Shown here: positions 27,201 to 38,130 of the stretch, one piece after another | How the letters are laid out: every line of letters begins with the position of its first letter | Numbering within the stretch: the first letter of the stretch is position 1 | Assembly: GCF_029407905.1 (NCBI RefSeq) | Contig: NW_026577901.1 | Coordinates: 1,922,001 to 1,986,000, forward strand | Length of the DNA stretch: 64,000 nt | Source: Bubalus kerabau | Taxonomy: Eukaryota; Chordata; Mammalia; Artiodactyla; Bovidae | Direction: 5' to 3' | Translations under genes and position numbers: made by a program | The notes under the pieces: model-generated | Databases searched by the model: none | What the model saw: the letters and a program-made list of their open reading frames with translations, nothing else | Told to the model about the DNA's origin: nothing

Positions 27201-29700
27201 TCGAGGCCCTACTCCGCTCCCGTGACTCGAGAGCCAGGACGCGCTCCCCCTCGCCACGCGCATGGAGACCTGACTTCCCTGGCGCCGCACGAGAGGCTCC
27301 CTGAGATTCTCGTGGTGCCTCGGGAGAAAACCCCCACGGGCGCCGCAGCTCGAGGAAACCCCTGAGACGCCACCGTCCTCGCGAGCTGAGGGCCTTCTTT
27401 TCCTGCATGGCCTGGAGAGCAATCCCGGGTCCTCTCTCCAAACGGAAGAGGAGGCTGGGCTCCCTTGAGGCCGCTCAGGGGGCTCCAAGAGCCCCGCGTC
27501 GCGACTCGAGAGGAGAGCGGAGTCCTTGGCTTCCCCTCGAGACGAGGCCTGACTCCCCGGGGGAGCCTGGAATGCAACCCCGAGATCCCTGCCTTCCCTG
27601 GAGAGGAATATTAGGTCCCGGACACACGCCTAGGTGAGGTCTCTTCGGCCCTGCAGTGACTCGAGCGCAACCCCCAGCTTTCCCTCGCAACCCGAGGGGA
27701 AGATTGGGCTTCCCAGGGCCAACCCAAGGGGAAGGCTGAGATCCCCGTCGTAACTCGAGAATCCCGCCGCAACTCGAGAAAACCCACGTGGTTCCCACCT
27801 CTTGGCAAGATGAGGCCCTTGCCCGCCACGGCGTCTCAAGGGAAGTCCCCTGTTCCGCCCTGAAGGGCGAAACGGTCCCTGACAGCCTTCCTGCGACCCC
27901 CAAAAGCCCCCCGACACGCCGGGTTCCCTCGAGGGGAACACTGAGGGTCCCGGCACCGCTTCCTCTGAGCCCCTTCTCCCCTCCTGATCGCGACAGGAGA
28001 GGCGATTCCCCTGCGTGGTCTGGAAGGGGTTCCCGGCCTTCCCGGCGCACCTCAGGATGAGGCCGGTCTCACGAGGAAATTCGAGACGAGCCACGTGGGT
28101 GGGGCCACATGCCGAACGCCCCCGATTCCCCGGTCCGCCCTTGAGAAGGACCCGAGGCCCGGACCCCTCTTCGAAGGCAACCCTGTGGGGGAAGGCACAA
28201 CACGAAGGGGCACTGCCACCCCCGTGCATCGTCCGCAAAGACCCGCGGGTTCCACACACAGCTCGACGAGGGGCCTGAGACCCCCTGAGCAACTCGAGAG
28301 GCCAGCGGGGTTCCCTTCCTCAGACAAGACGAGGCCTGACTCTCCTGTCCCAACTCTGCAGGGACCCTGCGGTCGGAGCCCGAAACGGAGAGGAAGCCTG
28401 AGGTTCCTGCCTCCCCTCGAGGTGAGGCCCTCTTCCGTTGCGCCAGACCCAGCGGAGTCCCGAGGGGCCCCGCCACCTTCACAGGATCCCTCGCCTCTCA
28501 GAGGCACCCTGGCAAGTTCCCTAAGGTCCCCGGCAGAAGGCGAGGGACACGAGGGTTTCCCGCCGCCCCCCGAGAAAGACCTCGAGAGTCCTTCTTCAAC
28601 GCGTCTCGAGGCCCTAGTCCCCTCCCGTGACTCGAGAGCCAGGACGCGCTCCCCCTCGCCACGCGCATGGAGACCTGACTTCCCTGGCGCCGCACGAGAG
28701 GCTCCCTGAGATCCTCGTCGTGCCTCGGGAGAAAACCCCCACGGGCGCCGCAGCTCGAGGAAACCCCTGAGACGCCCCCGTCCTCGCGAACTGAGGGCCT
28801 TCTTTCCCTGCATGGCCTGGAGAGCAATCCCGGGTCCTCTCTCCAAACGGAAGAGGAGGCTGGAATCCCTCGAGGCCGCTCAGGGGGCTCCAAGAGCCCC
28901 GCGTCGCGACTCGAGAGGAGAGCGGAGTCCTTGGCTTCCCCTCGAGACGAGGCCTGACTCCCCGTGGGAGCCTGGAATGCAACCCCGAGACCCCTGCCTT
29001 CCCTGGAGAGGAATATTAGGTCCCGGACACACGCCTAGGTGAGGTCTCTTCGGCCCTGCAGTGACTCGAGCGCAACCCCCAGCTTTCCCTCGCAACCCGA
29101 GGGGAAGATTGGGTTTCCCAGGGCCAACCCAAGGGGAAGGCTGAGATCCCCGTCGTAACATGAGAATCCCGCCGCAACTCGAGAAAACCCACGTGGTTCC
29201 CACCTCTTGGCAAGATGAGGCCCTTGCCCGCCACGGCGTCTCAAGGGAAGTCCCCTGTTCCGCCCTGAAGGGTGAAACGGTCCCTGACAGCCTTCCTGCG
29301 ACCCCCAAAAGTCCCCCGACACGCCGGGTTCCCTCGAGGGGAACACCGAGGGTCCCGGCACCGCTTCCTCTGAGCCCCTTCTCCCCTCCTGATCGCGACA
29401 GGAGAGGCGATTCCCCTGCGTGGTCTGGAAGGGGTTCCCGGCCTTCCCGGCGCACCTCAGGATGAGGCCGGGCTCACGAGGAAATTCGAGACGAGCCACG
29501 TGGGTGGGGCCACATGCCGAACGCCCCCGATTCCCTGGTCCGCCTTTGAGAAGGACCCGAGGCCCGGACCCCTGTTCGAAGGCAACCCTGTGGGTGAAGG
29601 CACAACACGAAGGGGCACTGCCACCCCCGTGCATCGTCCGCAAAGACCCGCGGGTTCCACACACAGCTCGACGAGGGGCCTGAGACCCCCTGAGCAACTC
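21250..29700 (+). repeat. Six-monomer higher-order block, copy 1
   Basis: Sequence variants in this interval recur 8,431 bp downstream, equal to six monomers. Shared marks include GGGGTCACCTTCC (about 21,283 and 29,714), a run of seven C in CCGCCCCCCCGAG (about 21,541 and 29,971), GATGGCGACAGG (22,367 and 30,798) and the two-base loss GGTCCACGAGG (23,852 and 32,283). The offset is 8,431 to about 24.6 kb, then 7,026 (five monomers) between about 26.1 and 28.5 kb, then 8,431 again. This is because copy 1 has an extra monomer at 23.2-26.1 kb and copy 2 an extra one at 34.5-37.3 kb. Ends are approximate because the monomers are so alike. Confidence 0.78.
23179..26086 (+). repeat. Pair of near-identical adjacent monomers in higher-order copy 1
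   Basis: The 1,405 bp at 23,179-24,583 and the next 1,405 bp are the same in every stretch I compared except one base (CCATGAG near 24,491 against CCCTGAG near 25,896). Both carry private marks: TTAAGTCCCGG, CAGTGCCAACCC, the GGTCCACGAGG deletion, seven-C run, CCCATTGCATCG and CACGGGCCCCGCAG. The match ends at about 26,086, where GAGACCCGCG becomes GAGCCCCGCG, and on the left at about 23,178. This is the youngest event I can see in the satellite. It could be a real single-monomer duplication or an assembly error; only long reads can tell. The homologous place in copy 2 (31.6-33.1 kb) has one monomer. Confidence 0.82.
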
Positions 29701-32700
29701 GAGAGGCCAGAGGGGTCACCTTCCTCAGACAAGACGAGGCCTGACTCTCCTGTCCCAACTCTGCAGGGACCCTGCGGTCGGAGTCCGAAACGGAGAGGAA
29801 GCCTGAGGTTGCTGCCTCCCCTCGAGGTGAGGCCCTCTTCCGTTGCGCCAGACCCAGCGGAGTCCCGAGGGGCCCCGCCACCTCCACAGGATCCCTCGCC
29901 TCTCAGAGGCACCCTGGGAAGTTCCCTAAGGTCCCCGGCAGAAGGCGAGGGACACGAGGGTTTCCCGCCGCCCCCCCGAGAAAGACCTCGAGAGTCCTTC
30001 TTCAACGCGTCTCGAGGCCCTAGTCCCCTCCCGTGACTCGAGAGCCAGGACGCGCTCCCCCTCGCCACGCGCATGGAGACCTGACTTCCCTGGCGCCGCA
30101 CAAGAGGCTCCCTGAGATCCTCGTCGTGCCTCGGGAGAAAACCCCCACGGGAGCCGCAGCTCGAGGAAACCCCTGAGACGCCCCCGTCCTCGCGAGCTGA
30201 GGGCCTTCTTTTCCTGCATGGCCTGGAGAGCAATCCCGGGTCCTCTCTCCAAACGGAAGAGGAGGCTTGACTCCCTTGAGGCCGCTCAGGGGGCTCCAAG
30301 AGACCCGCGTCGCGACTCGAGAGGAGAGCGGAGTCCTTGGCCTCCCCTCGAGACGAGGCCTGACTCCTCGGGGGAGCCTGGAATGCAACCCCGAGATCCC
30401 TGCCTTCCCTGGAGAGGAATATTAGGTCCCGGACACACGCCTAGGTGAGGTCTCTTCGGCCCTGCAGTGACTCGAGCGCAACCCCCAGCTTTCCCTCGCA
30501 ACCCGAGGGGAAGATTGGGCTTCCCAGGGCCAACCCAAGGGGAAGGCTGAGATCCCCGTCGTAACTCGAGAATCCCGCCGCAACTCGAGAAAACCCACGT
30601 GGTTCCCACCTCTTGGCAAGATGAGGCCCTTGCCCGCCACGGCGTCTCAAGGGAAGTCCCCTGTTCCGCCCTGAAGGGCGAAACGGTCCCTGACAGCCTT
30701 CCTGCGACCCCCAAAAGTCCCCCGACACGCCGGGTTCCCTCGAGGGGAACACCGAGGGTCCCGGCACCGCTTCCTCTGAGCCCCTTCTCCCCTCCTGATG
30801 GCGACAGGAGAGGCGATTCCCCTGCGTGGTCTGGAATGGGTTCCCGGCCTTCCCGGCCCACTTCAGGATGAGGCCGGTCTCAGGAGGAAATTCGAGACGA
30901 GCTACGTGGGTGGGGCCACATGCCGAACGCCCCCGATTCCCCGGTCCGCCCTTGAGAAGGACCCGAGGCCCGGACCCCTCTTCGAAGGCAACCCTGTTGG
31001 TGAAGGCACAACACGAAGGGGCACTGCCACCCCCGTGCATCGTCCGCAAAGACCCGCGGGTTCCACACACAGCTCGACGAGGGGCCTGAGACCCCCTGAG
31101 CAACTCGAGAGGCCAGCGGGGTTCCCTTCCTCAGACAAGACGAGGCCTGACTCTCCTGTCCCAACTCTGCAGGGACCCTGCGGTCGGAGTCCGAAACGGA
31201 GAGGAAGCCTGAGGTTCCTGCCTCCCCTCGAGGTGAGGCCCTCTTCCGTTGCACCAGACCCAGCGGAGTCCCGAGGGGCCCCGCCACCTCCACAAGATAC
31301 CTCGCCTCTCAGAGGCACCCTGGGAAGTTCCCTAAGGTCCCCGGCAGAAGGCGAGGGACACGAGGGTTTCCCGCCGCCCCCCGAGGAAGACCTCGAGAGT
31401 CCTTCTTCAACGCGTCTCGAGGCCCTAGTCCCCTCCCGTGACTCGAGAGCCAGGACGCGCTCCCCCTCGCCACGCGCATGGAGACCTGACTTCCCTGGCG
31501 CCGCACGAGAGGCTCCCTGAGATCCTGGTCGTGCCTCGGGAGAAAACCCCCACGGGCGCCGCAGCTCGAGGAAACCCCTGAGACGCCCCCGTCCTCGCGA
31601 GCTGAGGGACTTCTTTTCCTGCATGGCCTGGAGAGCAATCCCGGGTCCTCTCTCCAAACGGAAGAGGAGGCTGGACTCCCTTGAGGCCGCTCAGGGGGCT
31701 CCAAGAGACCCGCGTCGCGACTCGAGAGGAGAGCGGAGTCCTTGGCCTCCCCTCGAGACGAGGCCTGACTCCCCGGGGGAGCCTGGAATGCAACCCCGAG
31801 ATCCCTGCCTTCCCTGGAGAGGAATATTAAGTCCCGGACACACGCCTAGGTGAGGTCTCTTCGGACCTGCAGTGACTCGAGCGCAACCCCCAGGTTTCCC
31901 TCGCAACCCGAGGGGAAGATTGGGCTTCCCAGGGCCAACCCAAGGGGAAGGCTGAGATCCCCGTCGAAACTCGAGAATGCCGCCGCAACTCGAGAAAAAC
32001 CACGTGGTTCCCACCTCTTGGCAAGATGAGGCCCTTGCCCGCCACGGCGTCTCAAGGGAAGTCCCCTGTTCCGCCCTGAAGGGCGAAACGGTCCCTGACA
32101 GCCTTCCTGCGACCCTCAAAAGCCCCCCAACACGCCGGGTTCCCTCGAGGGGAACACCAAGGGTCCCGGCACCGCTTCCTCTGAGCCCCTTCTCCCCTCC
32201 TGATCGCGACAGGAGAGGCGATTCCCCTGCGTGGTCTGGAAGAGGTTCCCGGCCTTCCCGGCGCACCTCAGGATGAGGCCGGTCCACGAGGAAATTCGAG
32301 ACGAACCACGTGGGTGGGGCCACATGCCGAACGCCCCCGATTCCCCGGTCCGCCCTTGAGAAGGACCCGAGGCCCGGACCCCTCTTCGAAGGCAACCCTG
32401 TGGGTGAAGGCACAACACGAAGGGGCACTGCCACCCCATTGCATCGTCCGCAAAGACCCGCGGGTTCCACACACAGCTCGACGAGGGGCCTGAGACCCCC
32501 TGAGCAACTCGAGAGGCCAGCGGGGTTCCCTTCCTCAGACAAGACGAGGCCTGACTCTCCTGTCCCAACTCTGCAGGGACCCTGCGGTCGGAGTCCGAAA
32601 CGGAGAGGAAGCCTGAGGTTCCTGCCTCCCCTCGAGGTGAGGCCCTCTTCCGTTGCGCCAGACCCAGCGGAGTCCCGAGGGGCCCCGCCACCTCCACAGG

Positions 32701-35700
32701 ATCCCTCGCCTCTCAGAGGCACCCTGGGAAGTTCCCTAAGGTCCCCGGCAGAAGGCGAGGGACACGAGGGTTTCCCGCCGCCCCCCCGAGAAAGACCTCG
32801 AGAGTCCTTCTTCAACGCGTCTCGAGGCCCTAGTCCCCTCCCGTGACTCGAGAGCCAGGACGCGCTCCCCCTCGCCACGCGCATGGAGACCTGACTTCCC
32901 TGGCGCCGCACGAGAGGCTCCCTGAGATCCTCGTCGTGCCTCGGGAGAAAACCCCCACGGGCGCCGCAGCTCGAGGAAACACCTGAGACGCCCCCGTCCT
33001 CGCGAGCTGAGGGCCTTCTTTTCCTGCATGGCCTGGAGAGCAATCCCGGGTCCTCTCTCCAAACGGAAGAGGAGGCTGGACTCCCTTGAGGCCGCTCAGG
33101 GGGCTCCAAGAGCCCCGCGTCGCGACTCGAGAGGAGAACGGACTCTTTGGCTTCCCCTCGAGACGAGGCCTGACTCCCCGGGGGAGCCTGGAATGCAACC
33201 CCGAGATCCCTGCCTTCCCTGGAGAGGAATATGTGGTCCCGGACACACGCCTAGGTGAGGTCTCTTCGGCCCTGCAGTGACTCGAGCGCAACCCCCAGCT
33301 TTCCCTCGCAACCCGAGGGGAAGATTGGGCTTCCCAGGGCCAACCCAAGGGGAAGGCTGAGATCCCCGTCGTAGCTCGAGAATCCCGCCGCAACTCGAGA
33401 AAACCCACGTGGTTCCCACCTCTTGGCAAGATGAGGCCCTTGCCCGCTACGGCGACTCAAGGGAAGTCCCCTGTTCCGCCCTGAAGGGCGAAACGGTCCC
33501 TGACAGCCTTCCCGCGACCCCCAAAAGTCCCCCGACACGCCGGGTTCCCTCGAGGGGAACACCGAGTGTCCCGGCACCGCTTCCTCTGAGCCCCTTCTCC
33601 CCTCCTGATCGCGACAGGAGAGGCGATTCCCCTGCGTGGTCTGGAAGGGGTTCCCGGCCTTCCCGGCGCACCTCAGGATGAGGCCGGTCTCACGAGGAAA
33701 TTCGAGACGAGCCACGTGGGTGGGGCCACATGCCGAACGCCCCCGATTCCCCGGTCCGCCCTTGAGAAGGACCCGAGGCCCGGACCCCTCTTCGAAGGCA
33801 ACCCTGTGGGTGAAGGCACAACACGAAGGGGCACTGCCACCCCCGTGCATCGTCCGCAAAGACCCGCGGGTTCCACACACAGCTCGACGAGGGGCCTGAG
33901 ACCCCCTGAGCAACTCGAGAGGCCAGCGGGGTTCCCTTCCTCAGACAAGACGAGGCCTGACTCTCCTGTCCCAACTCTGCAGGGACCCTGCGGTCGGAGC
34001 CCGAAACGGAGAGGAAGCCTGAGGTTCCTGCCTCCCCTCGAGGTGAGGCCCTCTTCCGTTGCGCCAGACCCAGCGGAGTCCCGAGGGGCCCCGCCACCTC
34101 CACAGGATCCCTCGCCTCTCTGAAGCACCCTGGGAAGTTCCCTAAGGTCCCCGGCAGAAGGCCAGGGACACGAGGGTTTCCCGCCGCCCCCCGAGAAAGA
34201 CCTCGAGAGTCCTTCTTCAACGCGTCTCGAGGCCCTACTCCGCTCCCGTGACTCGAGAGCCAGGACGCGCTCCCCCTCGCCACGCGCATGGAGACCTGAC
34301 TTCCCTGGCGCCGCACGAGAGGCTCCCTGAGATTCTCGTCGTGCCTCGGGAGAAAACCCCCACGGGCGCCGCAGCTCGAGGAAACCCCTGAGACGCCACC
34401 GTCCTCGCGAGCTGAGGGCCTTCTTTTCCTGCATGGCCTGGAGAGCAATCCCGGGTCCTCTCTCCAAACGGAAGAGGAGGCTGGGCTCCCTTGAGGCCGC
34501 TCAGGGGGCTCCAAGAGCCCCGCGTCGCGACTCGAGAGGAGAGCGGAGTCCTTGGCTTCCCCTCGAGACGAGGCCTGACTCCCCGGGGGAGCCTGGAATG
34601 CAACCCCGAGATCCCTGCCTTCCCTGGAGAGGAATATTAGGTCCCGGACACAGGCCTAGGTGAGGTCTCTTCGGCCCTGCAGTGACTCGAGCGCAACCCC
34701 CAGCTTTCCCTCGCAACCCGAGGGGAAGATTGGGCTTCCCAGGGCCAACCCAAGGGGAAGGCTGAGATCCCCGTCGTAACTCGAGAATCCCGCCGCAACT
34801 CGAGAAAAACCACGTGGTTCCAACCTCTTGGCAAGATGAGGCCCTTGCCCGCCACGGCGTCTCAAGGGAAGTCCCCTGTTCAGCCCTGAAGGGCGAAACG
34901 GTCCCTGACAGCCTTCCTGCGACCCCCAAAAGCCCCCCGACACGCCGGGTTCCCTCGAGGGGAACACCGAGGGTCCCGGCACCGCTTCCTCTGAGCCCCT
35001 TCTCCCCTCCTGATCGCGACAGGAGAGGCGATTCCCCTGCGTGGTCTGGAAGGGGTTCCCGGCCTTCCCGGCGCACCTCAGGATGAGGCCGGTCTCACGA
35101 GGAAATTCGAGACGAGCCACGTGGGTGGGGCCACATGCCGAACGCCCCCGATTCCCCGGTCCGCCCTTGAGAAGGACCCGAGGCCCGGACCCCTCTTCGA
35201 AGGCAACCCTGTGGGGGAAGGCACAACACGAAGGGGCACTGCCACCCCCGTGCATCGTCCGCAAAGACCCGCGGGTTCCACACACAGCTCGACGAGGGGC
35301 CTGAGACCCCCTGAGCAACTCGAGAGGCCAGCGGGGTTCCCTTCCTCAGACAAGACGAGGCCTGACTCTCCTGTCCCAATTCTGCAGGGACCCTGCGGTC
35401 GGAGCCCGAAACGGAGAGGAAGCCTGAGGTTCCTGCCTCCCCTCGAGGTGAGGCCCTCTTCCGTTGCGCCAGACCCAGCGGAGTCCCGAGGGGCCCCGCC
35501 ACCTTCACAGGATCCCTCGCCTCTCAGAGGCACCCTGGCAAGTTCCCTAAGGTCCCCGGCAGAAGGCGAGGGACACGAGGGTTTCCCGCCGCCCCCCGAA
35601 AAAGACCTCGAGAGTCCTTCTTCAACGCGTCTCGAGGCCCTAGTCCCCTCCCGTGACTCGAGAGCCAGGACGCGCTCCCCCTCGCCACGCGCATGGAGAC

Positions 35701-38130
35701 CTGACTTCCCTGGCGCCGCACGAGAGGCTCCCTGAGATCCTCGTCGTGCCTCGGGAGAAAACCCCCACGGGCGCCGCAGCTCGAGGAAACCCCTGAGACG
35801 CCCCCGTCCTCGCGAACTGAGGGCCTTCTTTCCCTGCATGGCCTGGAGAGCAATCCCGGGTCCTCTCTCCAAACGGAAGAGGAGGCTGGAATCCCTCGAG
35901 GCCGCTCAGGGGGCTCCAAGAGCCCCGCGTCGCGACTCGAGAGGAGAGCGGAGTCCTTGGCTTCCCCTCGAGACGAGGCCTGACTCCCCGGGGGAGCCTG
36001 GAATGCAACCCCGAGATCCCTGCCTTCCCTGGAGAGGAATATTAGGTCCCGGACACAGGCCTAGGTGAGGTCTCTTCGGCCCTGCAGTGACTCGAGCGCA
36101 ACCCCCAGCTTTCCCTCGCAACCCGAGGGGAAGATTGGGCTTCCCAGGGCCAACCCAAGGGGAAGGCTGAGATCCCCGTCGTAACTCGAGAATCCCGCCG
36201 CAACTCGAGAAAAACCACGTGGTTCCAACCTCTTGGCAAGATGAGGCCCTTGCCCGCCACGGCGTCTCAAGGGAAGTCCCCTGTTCAGCCCTGAAGGGCG
36301 AAACGGTCCCTGACAGCCTTCCTGCGACCCCCAAAAGCCCCCCGACACGCCGGGTTCCCTCGAGGGGAACACCGAGGGTCCCGGCACCGCTTCCTCTGAG
36401 CCCCTTCTCCCCTCCTGATCGCGACAGGAGAGGCGATTCCCCTGCGTGGTCTGGAAGGGGTTCCCGGCCTTCCCGGCGCACCTCAGGATGAGGCCGGTCT
36501 CACGAGGAAATTCGAGACGAGCCACGTGGGTGGGGCCACATGCCGAACGCCCCCGATTCCCCGGTCCGCCCTTGAGAAGGACCCAAGGCCCGGACCCCTC
36601 TTCGAAGGCAACCCTGTGGGGGAAGGCACAACACGAAGGGGCACTGCCACCCCCGTGCATCGTCCGCAAAGACCCGCGGGTTCCACACACAGCTCGACGA
36701 GGGGCCTGAGACCCCCTGAGCAACTCGAGAGGCCAGCGGGGTTCCCTTCCTCAGACAAGACGAGGCCTGACTCTCCTGTCCCAATTCTGCAGGGACCCTG
36801 CGGTCGGAGCCCGAAACGGAGAGGAAGCCTGAGGTTCCTGCCTCCCCTCGAGGTGAGGCCCTCTTCCGTTGCGCCAGACCCAGCGGAGTCCCGAGGGGCC
36901 CCGCCACCTTCACAGGATCCCTCGCCTCTCAGAGGCACCCTGGCAAGTTCCCTAAGGTCCCCGGCAGAAGGCGAGGGACACGAGGGTTTCCCGCCGCCCC
37001 CCGAAAAAGACCTCGAGAGTCCTTCTTCAACGCGTCTCGAGGCCCTAGTCCCCTCCCGTGACTCGAGAGCCAGGACGCGCTCCCCCTCGCCACGCGCATG
37101 GAGACCTGACTTCCCTGGCGCCGCACGAGAGGCTCCCTGAGATCCTCGTCGTGCCTCGGGAGAAAACCCCCACGGGCGCCGCAGCTCGAGGAAACCCCTG
37201 AGACGCCCCCGTCCTCGCGAACTGAGGGCCTTCTTTCCCTGCATGGCCTGGAGAGCAATCCCGGGTCCTCTCTCCAAACGGAAGAGGAGGCTGGAATCCC
37301 TCGAGGCCGCTCAGGGGGCTCCAAGAGCCCCGCGTCGCGACTCGAGAGGAGAGCGGAGTCCTTGGCTTCCCCTCGAGACGAGGCCTGACTCCCCGGGGGA
37401 GCCTGGAATGCAACCCCGAGATCCCTGCCTTCCCTGGAGAGGAATATGAGGTCCCGGACACACGCCTAGGTGAGGTCTCTTCGGCCCTGCAGTGACTCGA
37501 GCGCAACCCCCAGCTTTCCCTCGCAACCCGAGGGGAAGATTGGGTTTCCCAGGGCCAACCCAAGGGGAAGGCTGAGATCCCCGTCGTAACTCGAGAATCC
37601 CGCCGCAACTCGAGAAAACCCACGTGGTTCCCACCTCTTGGCAAGATGAGGCCCTTGCCCGCCACGGCGTCTCAAGGGAAGTCCCCTGTTCCGCCCTGAA
37701 GGGTGAAACGGTCCCTGACAGCCTTCCTGCGACCCCCAAAAGTCCCCCGACACGCCGGGTTCCCTCGAGGGGAACACCGAGGGTCCCGGCACCGCTTCCT
37801 CTGAGCCCCTTCTCCCCTCCTGATCGCGACAGGAGAGGCGATTCCCCTGCGTGGTCTGGAAGGGGTTCCCGGCCTTCCCGGCGCACCTCAGGATGAGGCC
37901 GGGCTCACGAGGAAATTCGAGACGAGCCACGTGGGTGGGGCCACATGCCGAACGCCCCCGATTCCCTGGTCCGCCTTTGAGAAGGACCCGAGGCCCGGAC
38001 CCCTGTTCGAAGGCAACCCTGTGGGTGAAGGCACAACACGAAGGGGCACTGCCACCCCCGTGCATCGTCCGCAAAGACCCGCGGGTTCCACACACAGCTC
38101 GACGAGGGGCCTGAGACCCCCTGAGCAACT
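29701..38130 (+). repeat. Six-monomer higher-order block, copy 2
   Basis: Second copy of the 8,431-bp block. Its last part (37,466-38,128) matches 29,035-29,697, including GGGCTCACGAGG at the marker, CCCTGTTCGAAGG, and a CGCCTTTGAGAAGG variant. Beyond about 38,130 the match to copy 1 stops: 38,140 reads GCGGGGTTCCCTTCC, not GGGGTCACCTTCC. So the join between the two copies lies near 29.7 kb and the copies are in direct tandem. Relative to copy 1, this copy lacks the doubled monomer at 23.2-26.1 kb but has its own doubled monomer at 34.5-37.3 kb. Both copies therefore have six monomers, although a simpler common ancestor would have had five. Confidence 0.78.
34500..37309 (+). repeat. Pair of near-identical adjacent monomers in higher-order copy 2
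   Basis: The monomers at about 34,500-35,904 and 35,905-37,309 share private variants absent from the matching monomer of copy 1 (27.6-28.9 kb). These include ACACAGGCCTAGG (34,650 and 36,055), GTTCCAACCTCTTGG (34,818 and 36,223), GTTCAGCCCTGAAGG (34,879 and 36,284) and CCCAATTCTGCAGG (35,375 and 36,780). One visible difference is ACCCGAGGCCC (35,177) against ACCCAAGGCCC (36,582). The GTTCAGCCCTG change slightly spoils the 14-bp inverted repeat in both. The event is independent of the doubled monomer in copy 1, because it affects a different member of the block. Confidence 0.8.
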
